The notes under the pieces: generated by a model
Database searches by the model: none
What the model saw: only the letters and a program-made list of their open reading frames with translations
Told to the model about the DNA's origin: nothing
Program-made: the position numbers and the translations under genes
In this document: piece after piece, positions 16,291-23,397 of the stretch
Layout: each line of letters begins with the position of its first letter
Position numbering within the stretch: position 1 is the stretch's first letter
Source of the DNA: JAAFHB01 sp038240855
GTDB taxonomy: Bacteria; Bacteroidota; Bacteroidia; Bacteroidales; Prolixibacteraceae
Reading direction: 5' to 3'
Assembly: GCA_038240855.1 (NCBI GenBank)
Contig: JBBRGI010000018.1
Location: 1 to 23,397 of the forward strand
Length of the DNA stretch: 23,397 nt

Positions 16291-16929
16291 TTGAAAACCA
16301 TTATTGCAGGATTTACGATTATTTTATCTATACTTACCGGAAATCTGGCAGTAAGCGCCCAGCAGATTAATATTTCGAACGATAGTTTACAGGTTAAAAC
16401 ACCTGTTACAACAGAGGTTCGTTCACCTAAAAAAGCATCGATTTATGCTGCGCTTTTCCCGGGTTTAGGTCAGATATATAACCGGAAGTATTGGAAACTT
16501 CCTATTGTATATGGTGGTTATGCCGGATTGATTTATGTTTTAGGATGGAATAATAATAACTATAAGGATTTTTTTCAGGGTTACCGGATAATTTCTCAGT
16601 ACACGAATACAGAAACTATGAAACCTGAAGAGCGGGATTTTTTAGACAATCTGATCAAAAACCCGTCTGTTAGTCTTGATAATCCGTCAACGTTCAAATA
16701 TATTTCCACTCAGCTTAAGAGCGGAAAGGATTATTACAGGCGCAACAGGGACTTAACGATAATTGGTATTGCTGCGCTTCATGTTTTAAGCATAATCGAT
16801 GCCAGTGTTGATGCGAATCTTTTTGACTTCGATATCAGCGATGACCTCAGTATGAGGATTGAACCTATGCCTGTCTATTCAACAAACCAAAATATGGTAA
16901 TGGGTTTAAATGTGGCCATTAAATTTTAA
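16291..16929 (+). CDS. DUF5683 domain-containing envelope protein
   Basis: A 212-residue protein of the Bacteroidota-typical DUF5683 family, function unknown. It starts at TTG 16291: this codon opens a good signal peptide (MKTIIAGFTIILSILTGNLA, cleavage likely after VSAQ at 24), and no in-frame ATG could replace it without losing the signal. The family core follows: KKASIYAALFPGLGQIYN (47-64), one hydrophobic stretch (about 69-87), RNRDL (151-155) and ASVDANLFDFD (171-181). It is probably an envelope or inner-membrane protein. It lies between parB (20 bp) and mltD (11 bp), an arrangement common in the phylum that suggests a link between segregation and cell-wall growth. Confidence 0.85.
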   Translation: MKTIIAGFTIILSILTGNLAVSAQQINISNDSLQVKTPVTTEVRSPKKASIYAALFPGLGQIYNRKYWKLPIVYGGYAGLIYVLGWNNNNYKDFFQGYRIISQYTNTETMKPEERDFLDNLIKNPSVSLDNPSTFKYISTQLKSGKDYYRRNRDLTIIGIAALHVLSIIDASVDANLFDFDISDDLSMRIEPMPVYSTNQNMVMGLNVAIKF

Positions 16930-16940
16930 AACGGAAACGT

Positions 16941-18548
16941 ATGAATAAAAACTACTTAGGAGTTTTAATTTTGACATTCTTGATAAGTGCGCTCAACACA
17001 AATGCACAAGTCAATGATAACCAGCCTAATACTTCAACAATTAACGGAGAAGTAAAAAATATCGATGCAATTAAATATGCGCCTGATGATTCATTATCAA
17101 CCGATAGTCTTGACACAATTTTATCCGATAAACTGGATGCATTAGTCGACTCATGGTATGTTCAGAATGCATTTGCAGTTGATAGCCTCGAGAATGCTTA
17201 TACAAACGATGGTAATCAAAAAGAGTTACCCGATTCGGTGTATATCAGCCGGCTTCAGAATTTAGATTCCTTCATACCCATGCCTTTCAACGAATCGGTC
17301 AAGAAATTTATTAATTTTTACCTAAATAAACGCGGAGGCCAGGTCGCTATCATGATGGGTCTTACCAATTACTATTTCCCTCTTTTTGAAGAAGCCCTCG
17401 CAAGGTATGATCTTCCTGCGGAGCTAAAATATCTTCCTATCATAGAGTCGGCCTTAAATCCTAAAATCGTGTCAAAGGCAGGAGCATCAGGACTCTGGCA
17501 GTTTATGTATGGAACAGCAAAGATGTATGGACTGGAGATTAATTCATACATTGATGAACGGAATGATCCTGTTAAATCGACGGATGCAGCAGCCCGTTAC
17601 CTGCGCGACCTGTATGCAATTTATGGTGACTGGCATGTTGTTATTGCAGCCTATAACTGCGGACCGGGAAACATCAACAAGGCGGTACGTCGCTCCGGAG
17701 GAAAACAAAGTTACTGGGAAATCTATTCCAGACTACCGAAAGAGACAAGGGGTTATGTACCTATCTTTATTGCAGCCAATTACGTGATGAATCACTCCCA
17801 GGAGCATAACCTCTTTCCCGTTATGCCATCTTTTAAAATGCTCACTGACACGATTATCCTTACATCCTACCTGAACTTCGAACAAATCTCTGCAAATCTG
17901 AATATCCCCATCCAGGAGATCAGACAATTAAATCCACAATATAAGCGTGATATTATACCCGCACGACAAGGTAAAACCTATGTGCTGAAGTTGCCTATCG
18001 ATAAAATTTCGCCATTTATAGAGAATGAGGCCCGCATTTATGCCCATAACCGGGATAAGTACTTCCCGAACAACCAGATCGTTCTCGTTAAAGAAGATCA
18101 TGGATCCATTGACCTCGACGGGAAGAAAAAAATCTACTACACTGTCAGAAAAGGTGATACTCCCGGCGCTATTGCCAGTAAATACAGGGTCAGTCTCAGT
18201 AACTTATGTGCATGGAATAATATCCGGAAAAATGTGATCAGGACAGGTCAAAAACTCGCTATTTACTCGAAAGACAGCGCACCGGCAATTGCCAAAGTCG
18301 AAACACCAAAATCGGTAAACCAGGCTGTGGGCAAAGTTGTGATGCCTGAAAAATCTCCGGTAATTAGTGCCGAAAGTGCGTTAAGCGAGGAATATACACT
18401 GTATACTGTCCGAAGCGGAGATAGTCTTTACACGATTGCGAAACAATTTACAGGCGTGTCAGACAACGAACTCAAATTACTGAACAATATTAAAAATGCC
18501 AAAAATTTAATGCCAGGCCAAAAAATAAAAATTCCCGTCAAGGCATAA
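16941..18548 (+). CDS. mltD: MltD-like lytic transglycosylase with LysM domains
   Basis: A 535-residue exported peptidoglycan enzyme that cleaves the MurNAc-GlcNAc bond with formation of 1,6-anhydro-MurNAc. The signal peptide covers about 1-22 (ending NTNAQ). The SLT domain of family 23 spans about 145-290: catalytic E169 in LPIIESALNP, GLWQF (184-188), AYNCGPGN (237-244). A degenerate LysM-like segment lies at about 305-350, then clear LysM repeats at 399-442 (YTVRKGDT) and 488-531 (YTVRSGDS), which bind glycan strands. The lipobox of E. coli MltD is missing, so the protein may be periplasmic and held by LysM binding. It ends the par operon, 11 bp after the DUF5683 gene, and its transcript probably stops at hairpin 18577-18616. 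Confidence 0.92.
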   Translation: MNKNYLGVLILTFLISALNTNAQVNDNQPNTSTINGEVKNIDAIKYAPDDSLSTDSLDTILSDKLDALVDSWYVQNAFAVDSLENAYTNDGNQKELPDSVYISRLQNLDSFIPMPFNESVKKFINFYLNKRGGQVAIMMGLTNYYFPLFEEALARYDLPAELKYLPIIESALNPKIVSKAGASGLWQFMYGTAKMYGLEINSYIDERNDPVKSTDAAARYLRDLYAIYGDWHVVIAAYNCGPGNINKAVRRSGGKQSYWEIYSRLPKETRGYVPIFIAANYVMNHSQEHNLFPVMPSFKMLTDTIILTSYLNFEQISANLNIPIQEIRQLNPQYKRDIIPARQGKTYVLKLPIDKISPFIENEARIYAHNRDKYFPNNQIVLVKEDHGSIDLDGKKKIYYTVRKGDTPGAIASKYRVSLSNLCAWNNIRKNVIRTGQKLAIYSKDSAPAIAKVETPKSVNQAVGKVVMPEKSPVISAESALSEEYTLYTVRSGDSLYTIAKQFTGVSDNELKLLNNIKNAKNLMPGQKIKIPVKA

Positions 18549-18576
18549 CTAAGACAAAGACAAATTAGTTTTTCGT

Positions 18577-18616
18577 AAAAAAATCTTAAATCATGGCTGT
18601 GATTTAAGATTTTTTT
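18577..18616. terminator. bidirectional intrinsic terminator between convergent operons
   Basis: A perfect 17-bp stem (18577-18593 with 18600-18616) encloses a 6-nt loop TGGCTG. The plus-strand transcript ends in eight T, and the minus-strand transcript ends in seven T from the other arm, so it can stop mltD and the enolase-superfamily gene alike. The right arm contains the last codons and the TAA of the minus-strand gene (18604-18606). Confidence 0.9.
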
Positions 18617-19989
18617 TCAAACAGCTTAATATAGTGTTCTGAATTTGTAAGTATACCTCCGTTTTTTAAATAGAAATCTTTACCGAGATTATAAACGCCC
18701 TGTTGTGTTTCTCTCCATTGGGCATCGGCAAAAGGGTGATAGGATTCCATCAAACGCCAGTTTTTGTAATTCTGATGTCCGTTCGATTCGAGCAAACCGG
18801 TTCCTAATCCGGGAAATGGATCAAGACGTGCCGCCACATTTTTATTCCAGTCTATCAAAATAGGATTCACCGTCAGATCGGCACAAAAGCACGGAACATT
18901 CTGCGCTTTGGCCACGTTGGCAATTTTCATTGTCATACTTAAGGTCTTTGCAATTGCCTTCAATGCTATGGCTTTATATCCCATGTCAATTCTTAAACGG
19001 GCATCCTTATCGGTATGAGCACTCTCATCGGCGGCAAGTCGCAGCGGAATATCGCGCACATCAATTTCAGACTCTTCTGCAAATGGTTCTTCAATTATCG
19101 CAATCTGATCATACGCTCCGATCTTTACGGCATGGTCAATTAACCGCAAAAGCGACTCCTTTTTTTCATAACGGCCATTGGCATCAAAATAATAAGGAAG
19201 TTTTCCTGAATCAGTATGAGGGGTCCGGAAGTGACCAATCGCCTTATGAATTGCTGTAAGCCTTTCGATATCTTTTGCCAGCATCTCACTTTGCGTTCCG
19301 GGCTGTCCGATTTTAATCTTCATAAAGAAATAGCCCGATTCCACTGCCTCAACAATCTCATTTACAGGAATTGAGTAAGCCATCAACGGGATACTTGCAA
19401 CCTTTGTATGGTGCTGCACCAAAGCAGGACGGTACTGCTGAGGGATCAGGTCATCAAAATCAGTGATCCCATTTTCAGCAGCGTAAATCATCCACAAGGC
19501 ATTATCTATCCCTACAAGTGCATTTAAAGCAAAAGTTTTACGCAAACCAGGATTAGCCGTAATTTTGACGCCATACCGGTACACTTCGTCAAGCAACTCT
19601 TCCTGCAGTTTAACAGGATTAAGAAAAGATTGTCCCTTAATGAGCTGGAGCGCATATTCGGTGAGGGTATACATCAGGGCATTTCCACCGCTCTCCGAAT
19701 GAGCCGCAAAAACCGCAGCATCCGACCACAGGACATTTTGAGTGCATAAGCCAACGCGTGCAGTTCCGGCAGTGGTTCGAAGGTAATTCGCCGACTGCCA
19801 GATCTCGGTCATGTATCCCCCTTTGAACCCGAATGGTCGAATTAAAGGTTCACGTTCGAAATCAGCATTCACCTCCCCGATCGTAATTTTTTTTTCAGCA
19901 GGCGCCGCCCCCGCTTCGGAATATATTCCTGTCAGAGCAGCAACACCGGCTACCGCCGTAGTTTTCACAAACCCCCTTCTGGATACCAT
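18604..19989 (-). CDS. Tat-exported enolase-superfamily (mandelate racemase/MLE-like) enzyme
   Basis: A 461-residue protein with an N-terminal twin-arginine signal (SRRGFVKT at 3-10, hydrophobic stretch to about 22, AEAxA-like end near AGAAPA) and an enolase-superfamily fold. The likely active-site set of the C-terminal barrel is KIK at 224-226, D269 in YYFDANGRY, E300 in IIEEPF, D321/E322 in AADES, and K344/K347 in ALKAIAK. In this superfamily the acidic residues bind Mg2+ and the lysines remove and return an alpha-proton of a carboxylate. Racemases, epimerases and sugar-acid dehydratases share this layout; the substrate cannot be told. Export of an enolase-superfamily enzyme is unusual. It is the last gene of a three-gene operon, 25 bp after the isomerase gene, and its stop codon lies inside the terminator stem. 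Confidence 0.82.
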   Translation of the reverse strand: MVSRRGFVKTTAVAGVAALTGIYSEAGAAPAEKKITIGEVNADFEREPLIRPFGFKGGYMTEIWQSANYLRTTAGTARVGLCTQNVLWSDAAVFAAHSESGGNALMYTLTEYALQLIKGQSFLNPVKLQEELLDEVYRYGVKITANPGLRKTFALNALVGIDNALWMIYAAENGITDFDDLIPQQYRPALVQHHTKVASIPLMAYSIPVNEIVEAVESGYFFMKIKIGQPGTQSEMLAKDIERLTAIHKAIGHFRTPHTDSGKLPYYFDANGRYEKKESLLRLIDHAVKIGAYDQIAIIEEPFAEESEIDVRDIPLRLAADESAHTDKDARLRIDMGYKAIALKAIAKTLSMTMKIANVAKAQNVPCFCADLTVNPILIDWNKNVAARLDPFPGLGTGLLESNGHQNYKNWRLMESYHPFADAQWRETQQGVYNLGKDFYLKNGGILTNSEHYIKLFEKKS

Positions 19990-20014
19990 AGTGATACAAT
20001 TATAATGTAACTAT

Positions 20015-20971
20015 TTACTCAAGTCCGGATTGCCTGTATTTTGAATGCAGGTATAAAAGATCACGTTTAAGAAATCCTGTAATTTCATTCAAGCCCATCG
20101 AAGGATTGGTTTTACCGGATTCTGCCCCGCCAAGGTCGTATTCATAATGGATTGACACCGGACCGCTTAGTTCCAAGGCTATGTAGTGCTTGAGCCAGGC
20201 ATCCAAATCGACCATCCCCTCACCGAGCGGAACATTGGTAATTTTCCAATTGCTTTCCACTTTTTTCCAGAGAAAATCCTTCACATCGAGGGTGCGGATC
20301 CACGGTGAAAGCAATTTCATTCCAACCGGCCATGAAGCTCCTCCTTCACAAACCGCATGACGAATATCGTATTGCACACCCATGAATGCAGGATCACAAT
20401 CCTTTACGAGCCAGTATAAATCCCATACAGGCCCTCCTACGCGGGTTCCGGAATGGTTTTGGTAACCACCATGAATCGAGTATTTGCGGTTGATTTTCTC
20501 CAGTTTTTCAATCACCCGCTTATGATCTTCCAGATTTTGGGGAATCGATTTTTTAGAATCATAATTCAGGTAACCTGTCCGGTAATATTTTACCCCGTTT
20601 TCAGCGGCAACCCGCAGTATTCTGTCAGTTTCAGGATTATCAGGATCTATTATATCGGTAACAATCATCGGAACCTTTATCCCCGACTGATCCAAACGCT
20701 TAATTGCTTTTGGCAGATCGGAAGTTACATTTTCAGGCAGTATCTGACCGCCTTTGCGTACAGTAAGATCGGCGCCGTCGAATCCCAAACCGGCAAGCAA
20801 TTCACCAATTTTACCGATTTCAAGAAATTGCAGGCATTTTGTAAATGCACATACCGGACCCATCTTTGCAGGAAGAATCAGGTTTGATGCAAATAATTCA
20901 TTACTCACCACTAGTCCGGCAGATGCGGCTGCAGAGGTTTTAATGAAATATCTTCTTGTATTTCTTGTCAT
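20015..20971 (-). CDS. Tat-exported sugar phosphate isomerase/epimerase-like TIM barrel
   Basis: A 318-residue protein of the xylose isomerase-like TIM-barrel family (AP_endonuc_2). The N-terminus carries a twin-arginine signal (TRRYFIKT at 5-12, then an Ala/Val-rich stretch ending near ELFAS). Metal-site and barrel motifs follow: HGGYQNHSG (H173), GVQYDIRHA (D202, H205), DVKDF (D229), PLGEGMVD (E251) and HYEYD (E277). These match divalent-metal isomerases and epimerases of keto-sugars, and recently also lyases acting on 3-keto-glycosides; which one applies is unknown. The open frame reaches TTG 20977, but ATG 20971 is preferred. It lies 46 bp after the oxidoreductase gene and 25 bp before the enolase-family gene, all in one direction. 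The Tat signal suggests it folds with its metal before export. Confidence 0.85.
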   Translation of the reverse strand: MTRNTRRYFIKTSAAASAGLVVSNELFASNLILPAKMGPVCAFTKCLQFLEIGKIGELLAGLGFDGADLTVRKGGQILPENVTSDLPKAIKRLDQSGIKVPMIVTDIIDPDNPETDRILRVAAENGVKYYRTGYLNYDSKKSIPQNLEDHKRVIEKLEKINRKYSIHGGYQNHSGTRVGGPVWDLYWLVKDCDPAFMGVQYDIRHAVCEGGASWPVGMKLLSPWIRTLDVKDFLWKKVESNWKITNVPLGEGMVDLDAWLKHYIALELSGPVSIHYEYDLGGAESGKTNPSMGLNEITGFLKRDLLYLHSKYRQSGLE

Positions 20972-21017
20972 AAACAAATGTTTCTTGATTGAGGGTTACG
21001 CGAAATTGTTTAATGAA

Positions 21018-22415
21018 TCAAAGCTTCCAGGGTTCACGGTAGTTGTAGCGCAGCAGTTCGTTGGCGGAATCGCTGTTTGTAAATTTTTCATTCACGGCAT
21101 CCCAAGTGAGTCGTTGTTTTACTTTAAGCGCGATATTAGCGAGGTGTGCAAAAGAGGTTGACCGGTGACCCTCTTCGAGCGGACAAAAAGGTTGCCGGCG
21201 GCTTTTAATACAATCGAGGAAATTGCGCACAAGGTTAGCCGTGCTGTCTGCACTGCTACCGTCATTCAGTGCATTATTCTTTACATCAAATTCCTCAGGA
21301 TCGATCGTCTTATCCCAATTTTGAAATTGTCCGCTCTTAGCCGGTATAATCCGGTATCCCCCTTCATCCGAATAGAGTGTACCTTTTGTGCCCCGCAATT
21401 CAACTTCGCCATACGGGAACAGGCTACCGCTACTGGCTTCGTAGATACAAAATGAAATAATCGTGCCGGAAGCAAATTCGAAAGTGACCTGCATCGTGTC
21501 GGGAATATCGCCATCATGATCGAGTACATATTTACCTCCGCTGGCAGTTATCGCAACAGGTGCATTTTCACCCATCATCCAGCGGGTTACATCCATATAA
21601 TGTACTCCCCAGTTACCCATCTGGCTCGAAAAATCACTCCACCACCTGAATTTATAAGGAGCAATATTATATTGGTAAGGCCGGCTGGCCCGTGGCCCCA
21701 GCCATTGGTCCCAATCGAATCCTTTGGGTGGTTGCTCCGGTCCCATTTTACCAATGCCGTAAGGGTACATATTATTGATTCTGCCCGACCGTGCAATTGT
21801 AATTTTACCAATTTTACCGGACTGAATATCTTTTGCCAGCTTCTGATAAACAGGATTCCCACGTCGGTTAAGTCCCACCGCAACCACACGATTGCCACTT
21901 TCCATTGCCTTAACCATCTGACGGCCTTCCCACAAAGTATTGGTCAGTGGTTTTTCGACGTAAACATCCTTGCCGGCTTTTATTGCATCAGTCATTTGCA
22001 AGGCATGCCAATGGTCAGGGGTAGCAATACAAACAGCATCAATACTTTTATCGTCCAACAGCCTGCGGTAATCGCTGTACGTATCTGGTTTTTTTTGAAA
22101 AGACTCCCCCATCTTAGGAACCTGGCCGCCAATATCTTTAAGGAAGCGCGGATCGACAAGTTTCCTGTCGCGCAACAGATAGGGTTCATAAACATCGCAA
22201 AGTGCAGCAATTTCACAATCTGCCTGTTTCATAAATAAACCGAGAAGCTGTGAACCACGATTACCAATCCCGATAAATCCTGTTCTGATCCTGTCGTTGG
22301 CCCCAAAAATTCGTGATGTTTCAGCCGACCCGAAAGCATTCAACCCGACCACTACTCCGGCCGAAGCAACCGAAGTTTTTGTCAAAAACATACGTCTGTT
22401 ATGCGTGTTTTCCAT
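21018..22415 (-). CDS. Tat-exported Gfo/Idh/MocA family oxidoreductase
   Basis: A 465-residue NAD(P)-dependent sugar oxidoreductase. The N-terminus has a twin-arginine signal (NRRMFLTKT at 6-14 and a hydrophobic region to about 30). The Rossmann domain shows GFIGIGNRG (46-54), DAVCIATPDHWH and the family's EKP (154-156). The catalytic domain has H272 and D275 in WGVHYMDVTRW. Family members oxidise or reduce sugar hydroxyls; the exported glucose-fructose oxidoreductase of Zymomonas is a precedent for Tat export with bound cofactor, and in Bacteroides some members oxidise glycosides at C3. It is the first gene of the operon and sits about 65 nt behind a well-formed promoter. Substrate and cofactor recycling are unknown. 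Confidence 0.92.
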   Translation of the reverse strand: MENTHNRRMFLTKTSVASAGVVVGLNAFGSAETSRIFGANDRIRTGFIGIGNRGSQLLGLFMKQADCEIAALCDVYEPYLLRDRKLVDPRFLKDIGGQVPKMGESFQKKPDTYSDYRRLLDDKSIDAVCIATPDHWHALQMTDAIKAGKDVYVEKPLTNTLWEGRQMVKAMESGNRVVAVGLNRRGNPVYQKLAKDIQSGKIGKITIARSGRINNMYPYGIGKMGPEQPPKGFDWDQWLGPRASRPYQYNIAPYKFRWWSDFSSQMGNWGVHYMDVTRWMMGENAPVAITASGGKYVLDHDGDIPDTMQVTFEFASGTIISFCIYEASSGSLFPYGEVELRGTKGTLYSDEGGYRIIPAKSGQFQNWDKTIDPEEFDVKNNALNDGSSADSTANLVRNFLDCIKSRRQPFCPLEEGHRSTSFAHLANIALKVKQRLTWDAVNEKFTNSDSANELLRYNYREPWKL

Positions 22416-22486
22416 AATTTAATAAAGTTAGTTTGAATATGTTATCGCATGAAATTAGCCCATCAGGAACTAATTCGCATACTCAC

Positions 22487-22516
22487 CAAATATAGTGATT
22501 TTGCAATTATATACAA
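22487..22516 (-). promoter_or_regulatory. promoter of the Tat-enzyme operon (TTG-N19-TATATTTG)
   Basis: On the minus strand TTG (22516-22514) is followed after exactly 19 bp by TATATTTG (22494-22487), a full match to the Bacteroidota -33/-7 layout. Transcription should start near 22480, leaving a leader of about 65 nt that holds a 6-bp inverted repeat (AATTAG 22453-22458, CTAATT 22470-22475). It lies 25 bp past the hsdR stop codon. Confidence 0.6.
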
Positions 22517-22541
22517 CAAGCAGACACAAATCCATCGAAAT

Positions 22542-23397
22542 TTATATTTCAAAACCACCGTTAATGATAAATTTTTGAAGCAAGTTATGTACTCGTATAT
22601 TTATTTTGAATAGCGGAATAGTTGCACCCTCCAATTTTTCAAAATACTCCTTTGCCTTGTTTTTATCAACCGAGTTCTTTAAATCATCAAAGCGTCCATA
22701 GTCATTTATATTTGAATCGCTTATACTGGAATTCATCATATTTCTAAGCTTGGTCTCGTCTAATCCGAGAAGTTGTGAAATGTGATAGATTTCTGCATTT
22801 TTAGCTCTGGATTGGTATTTGGTTATGTATTCCCTAAAGGTTTTGTCGCTTTCCATAACTAAGTCGCCTCTTTGAACATCATTCAAAAAAATATTGGCAT
22901 ACTTTTGCTCTTCCTGTGTAAGAGAAGCAAAAGATTTATGCAACTCATCCTTCGTCTGCTGAATTTGGTCGCTATCAGCCTCTTCTTTTTTAAGCGTTTT
23001 AAGGAATTTTTCAAAACGGGAATTCATGTAATTTGCATCAATCACACCTGTATCTATTTCAGTTAAATAACCATCAATTTCAAAAGGAACATCATCCAAA
23101 CCGCCGCCGCCACCGCCGCCATTAAACAATTCTTTGTAGCGAAGAGCCAAAATCAGGTAAGTATTTTCATCAAATTTAATTTCTATCACCGATTTTTGAT
23201 TCCCTTTACCAAACTCATATTTTAATTGGTTCCATTTAAAGCCTTGGATTTTGGCAGCTTCTAAATAGTTATTGAACTCTTTGAAAAGTTTAGCGAATCT
23301 TCCACGTTCCGAAAGATCTTTCGGTAACTTCTCAAAATTCTGAATACCTGCACGTTTGAACAATTCACAGATGTCATCATAAATTGAGTTCATCTTA
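22542..23397 (-). CDS. hsdR: Type I restriction endonuclease subunit R, C-terminal part (partial)
   Basis: The last 284 codons or so of a gene that continues beyond the right edge; the Met at 23393 is probably internal, since the frame is open upstream. The segment resembles the EcoR124-type C-terminal helical domain of HsdR: ERGRFAKLFKEFNNYLEAA near the start, VPFEIDGYLTEIDTG and YMNSRFEKFLKTL in the middle, and PLFKINIRVHNLLQKF at the end. HsdR is the motor and nuclease subunit that translocates and cuts unmodified DNA; its nuclease and helicase domains lie outside the window. hsdM and hsdS are not here, so hsdR is the last gene of its operon. An unusual run of seven Gly sits before the conserved VPFEID block. 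I saw no strong terminator between its stop and the next promoter. Confidence 0.85.
   Translation of the reverse strand, partial: KMNSIYDDICELFKRAGIQNFEKLPKDLSERGRFAKLFKEFNNYLEAAKIQGFKWNQLKYEFGKGNQKSVIEIKFDENTYLILALRYKELFNGGGGGGGLDDVPFEIDGYLTEIDTGVIDANYMNSRFEKFLKTLKKEEADSDQIQQTKDELHKSFASLTQEEQKYANIFLNDVQRGDLVMESDKTFREYITKYQSRAKNAEIYHISQLLGLDETKLRNMMNSSISDSNINDYGRFDDLKNSVDKNKAKEYFEKLEGATIPLFKINIRVHNLLQKFIINGGFEI
23100..23120 (-). repeat. in-frame GGY trinucleotide tract coding seven Gly in hsdR
   Basis: Seven consecutive Gly codons (GGC and GGT mixed) on the minus strand form a short trinucleotide tract within the hsdR C-terminal domain. The context is Asn before and Leu-Asp-Asp after, a charged loop just before the conserved VPFEID block. 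Changes in copy number would keep the frame. Confidence 0.8.

Noticed and set aside
21516..22238. Long plus-strand open frame of 240 codons opposite the oxidoreductase gene
   Set aside because: It is a shadow of the Gfo/Idh/MocA gene, whose minus-strand frame shows full family motifs; the plus-strand product has no recognisable features.
22453..22475. Riboswitch in the leader of the Tat-enzyme operon
   Set aside because: The leader is only about 65 nt and holds one 6-bp stem with an 11-nt loop; no known riboswitch core is seen.

Overview
The window looks like a chromosomal segment of a Bacteroidota bacterium, probably in or near Bacteroidales/Marinilabiliales. The inference rests on moderate GC, the absence of Shine-Dalgarno sequences with A/T-rich start contexts instead, several TAnnTTTG -7 boxes (the Bacteroidota sigma consensus), a parA-parB-DUF5683-MltD run typical of the phylum, and many N-terminally signalled envelope proteins. 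No tRNA, rRNA, insertion sequence, phage gene or CRISPR array was seen. No gene-free gap exceeds 200 bp.

Layout: (1) 1-1325: the end of an unidentified gene, the AmmeMemoRadiSam-type radical SAM gene amrS, and an odd intergenic array of roughly 8-bp units that runs up to the stop codon of def. (2) 1326-8540, minus strand: tamA, tamB, ruvX and def, separated by 34, 36 and 5 bp. This is an outer-membrane/envelope assembly pair followed by two housekeeping genes. (3) 8709-10569, minus: a two-gene ABC-2 exporter, ATPase then permease, overlapping by 8 bp. (4) 10672-14370, plus: a Cys-rich lipoprotein, a strong hairpin terminator, a PepSY-associated membrane protein, and priA with a probable promoter of its own. 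(5) 14576-18548, plus: parA, parB, a DUF5683 protein and an MltD-like LysM lytic transglycosylase, linking chromosome segregation with envelope genes. They end in a long perfect hairpin shared with the convergent operon. (6) 18604-22415, minus: three enzyme genes (Gfo/Idh/MocA oxidoreductase, sugar isomerase/epimerase, enolase-superfamily enzyme), each with a twin-arginine-type N-terminus, behind the best promoter in the window. (7) 22542-23397, minus: the C-terminal part of a type I restriction subunit HsdR that runs off the right edge.

Most of the window is conserved core genome. The parts that look least described are the three-gene Tat-exported enzyme operon, which could be a periplasmic sugar or sugar-acid pathway whose substrate I cannot name; the 8-bp periodic intergenic array; and the lipoprotein/PepSY pair split by a terminator that also overlaps the upstream start codons of the second gene. 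All functional assignments come from reading motifs by eye, without database searches.
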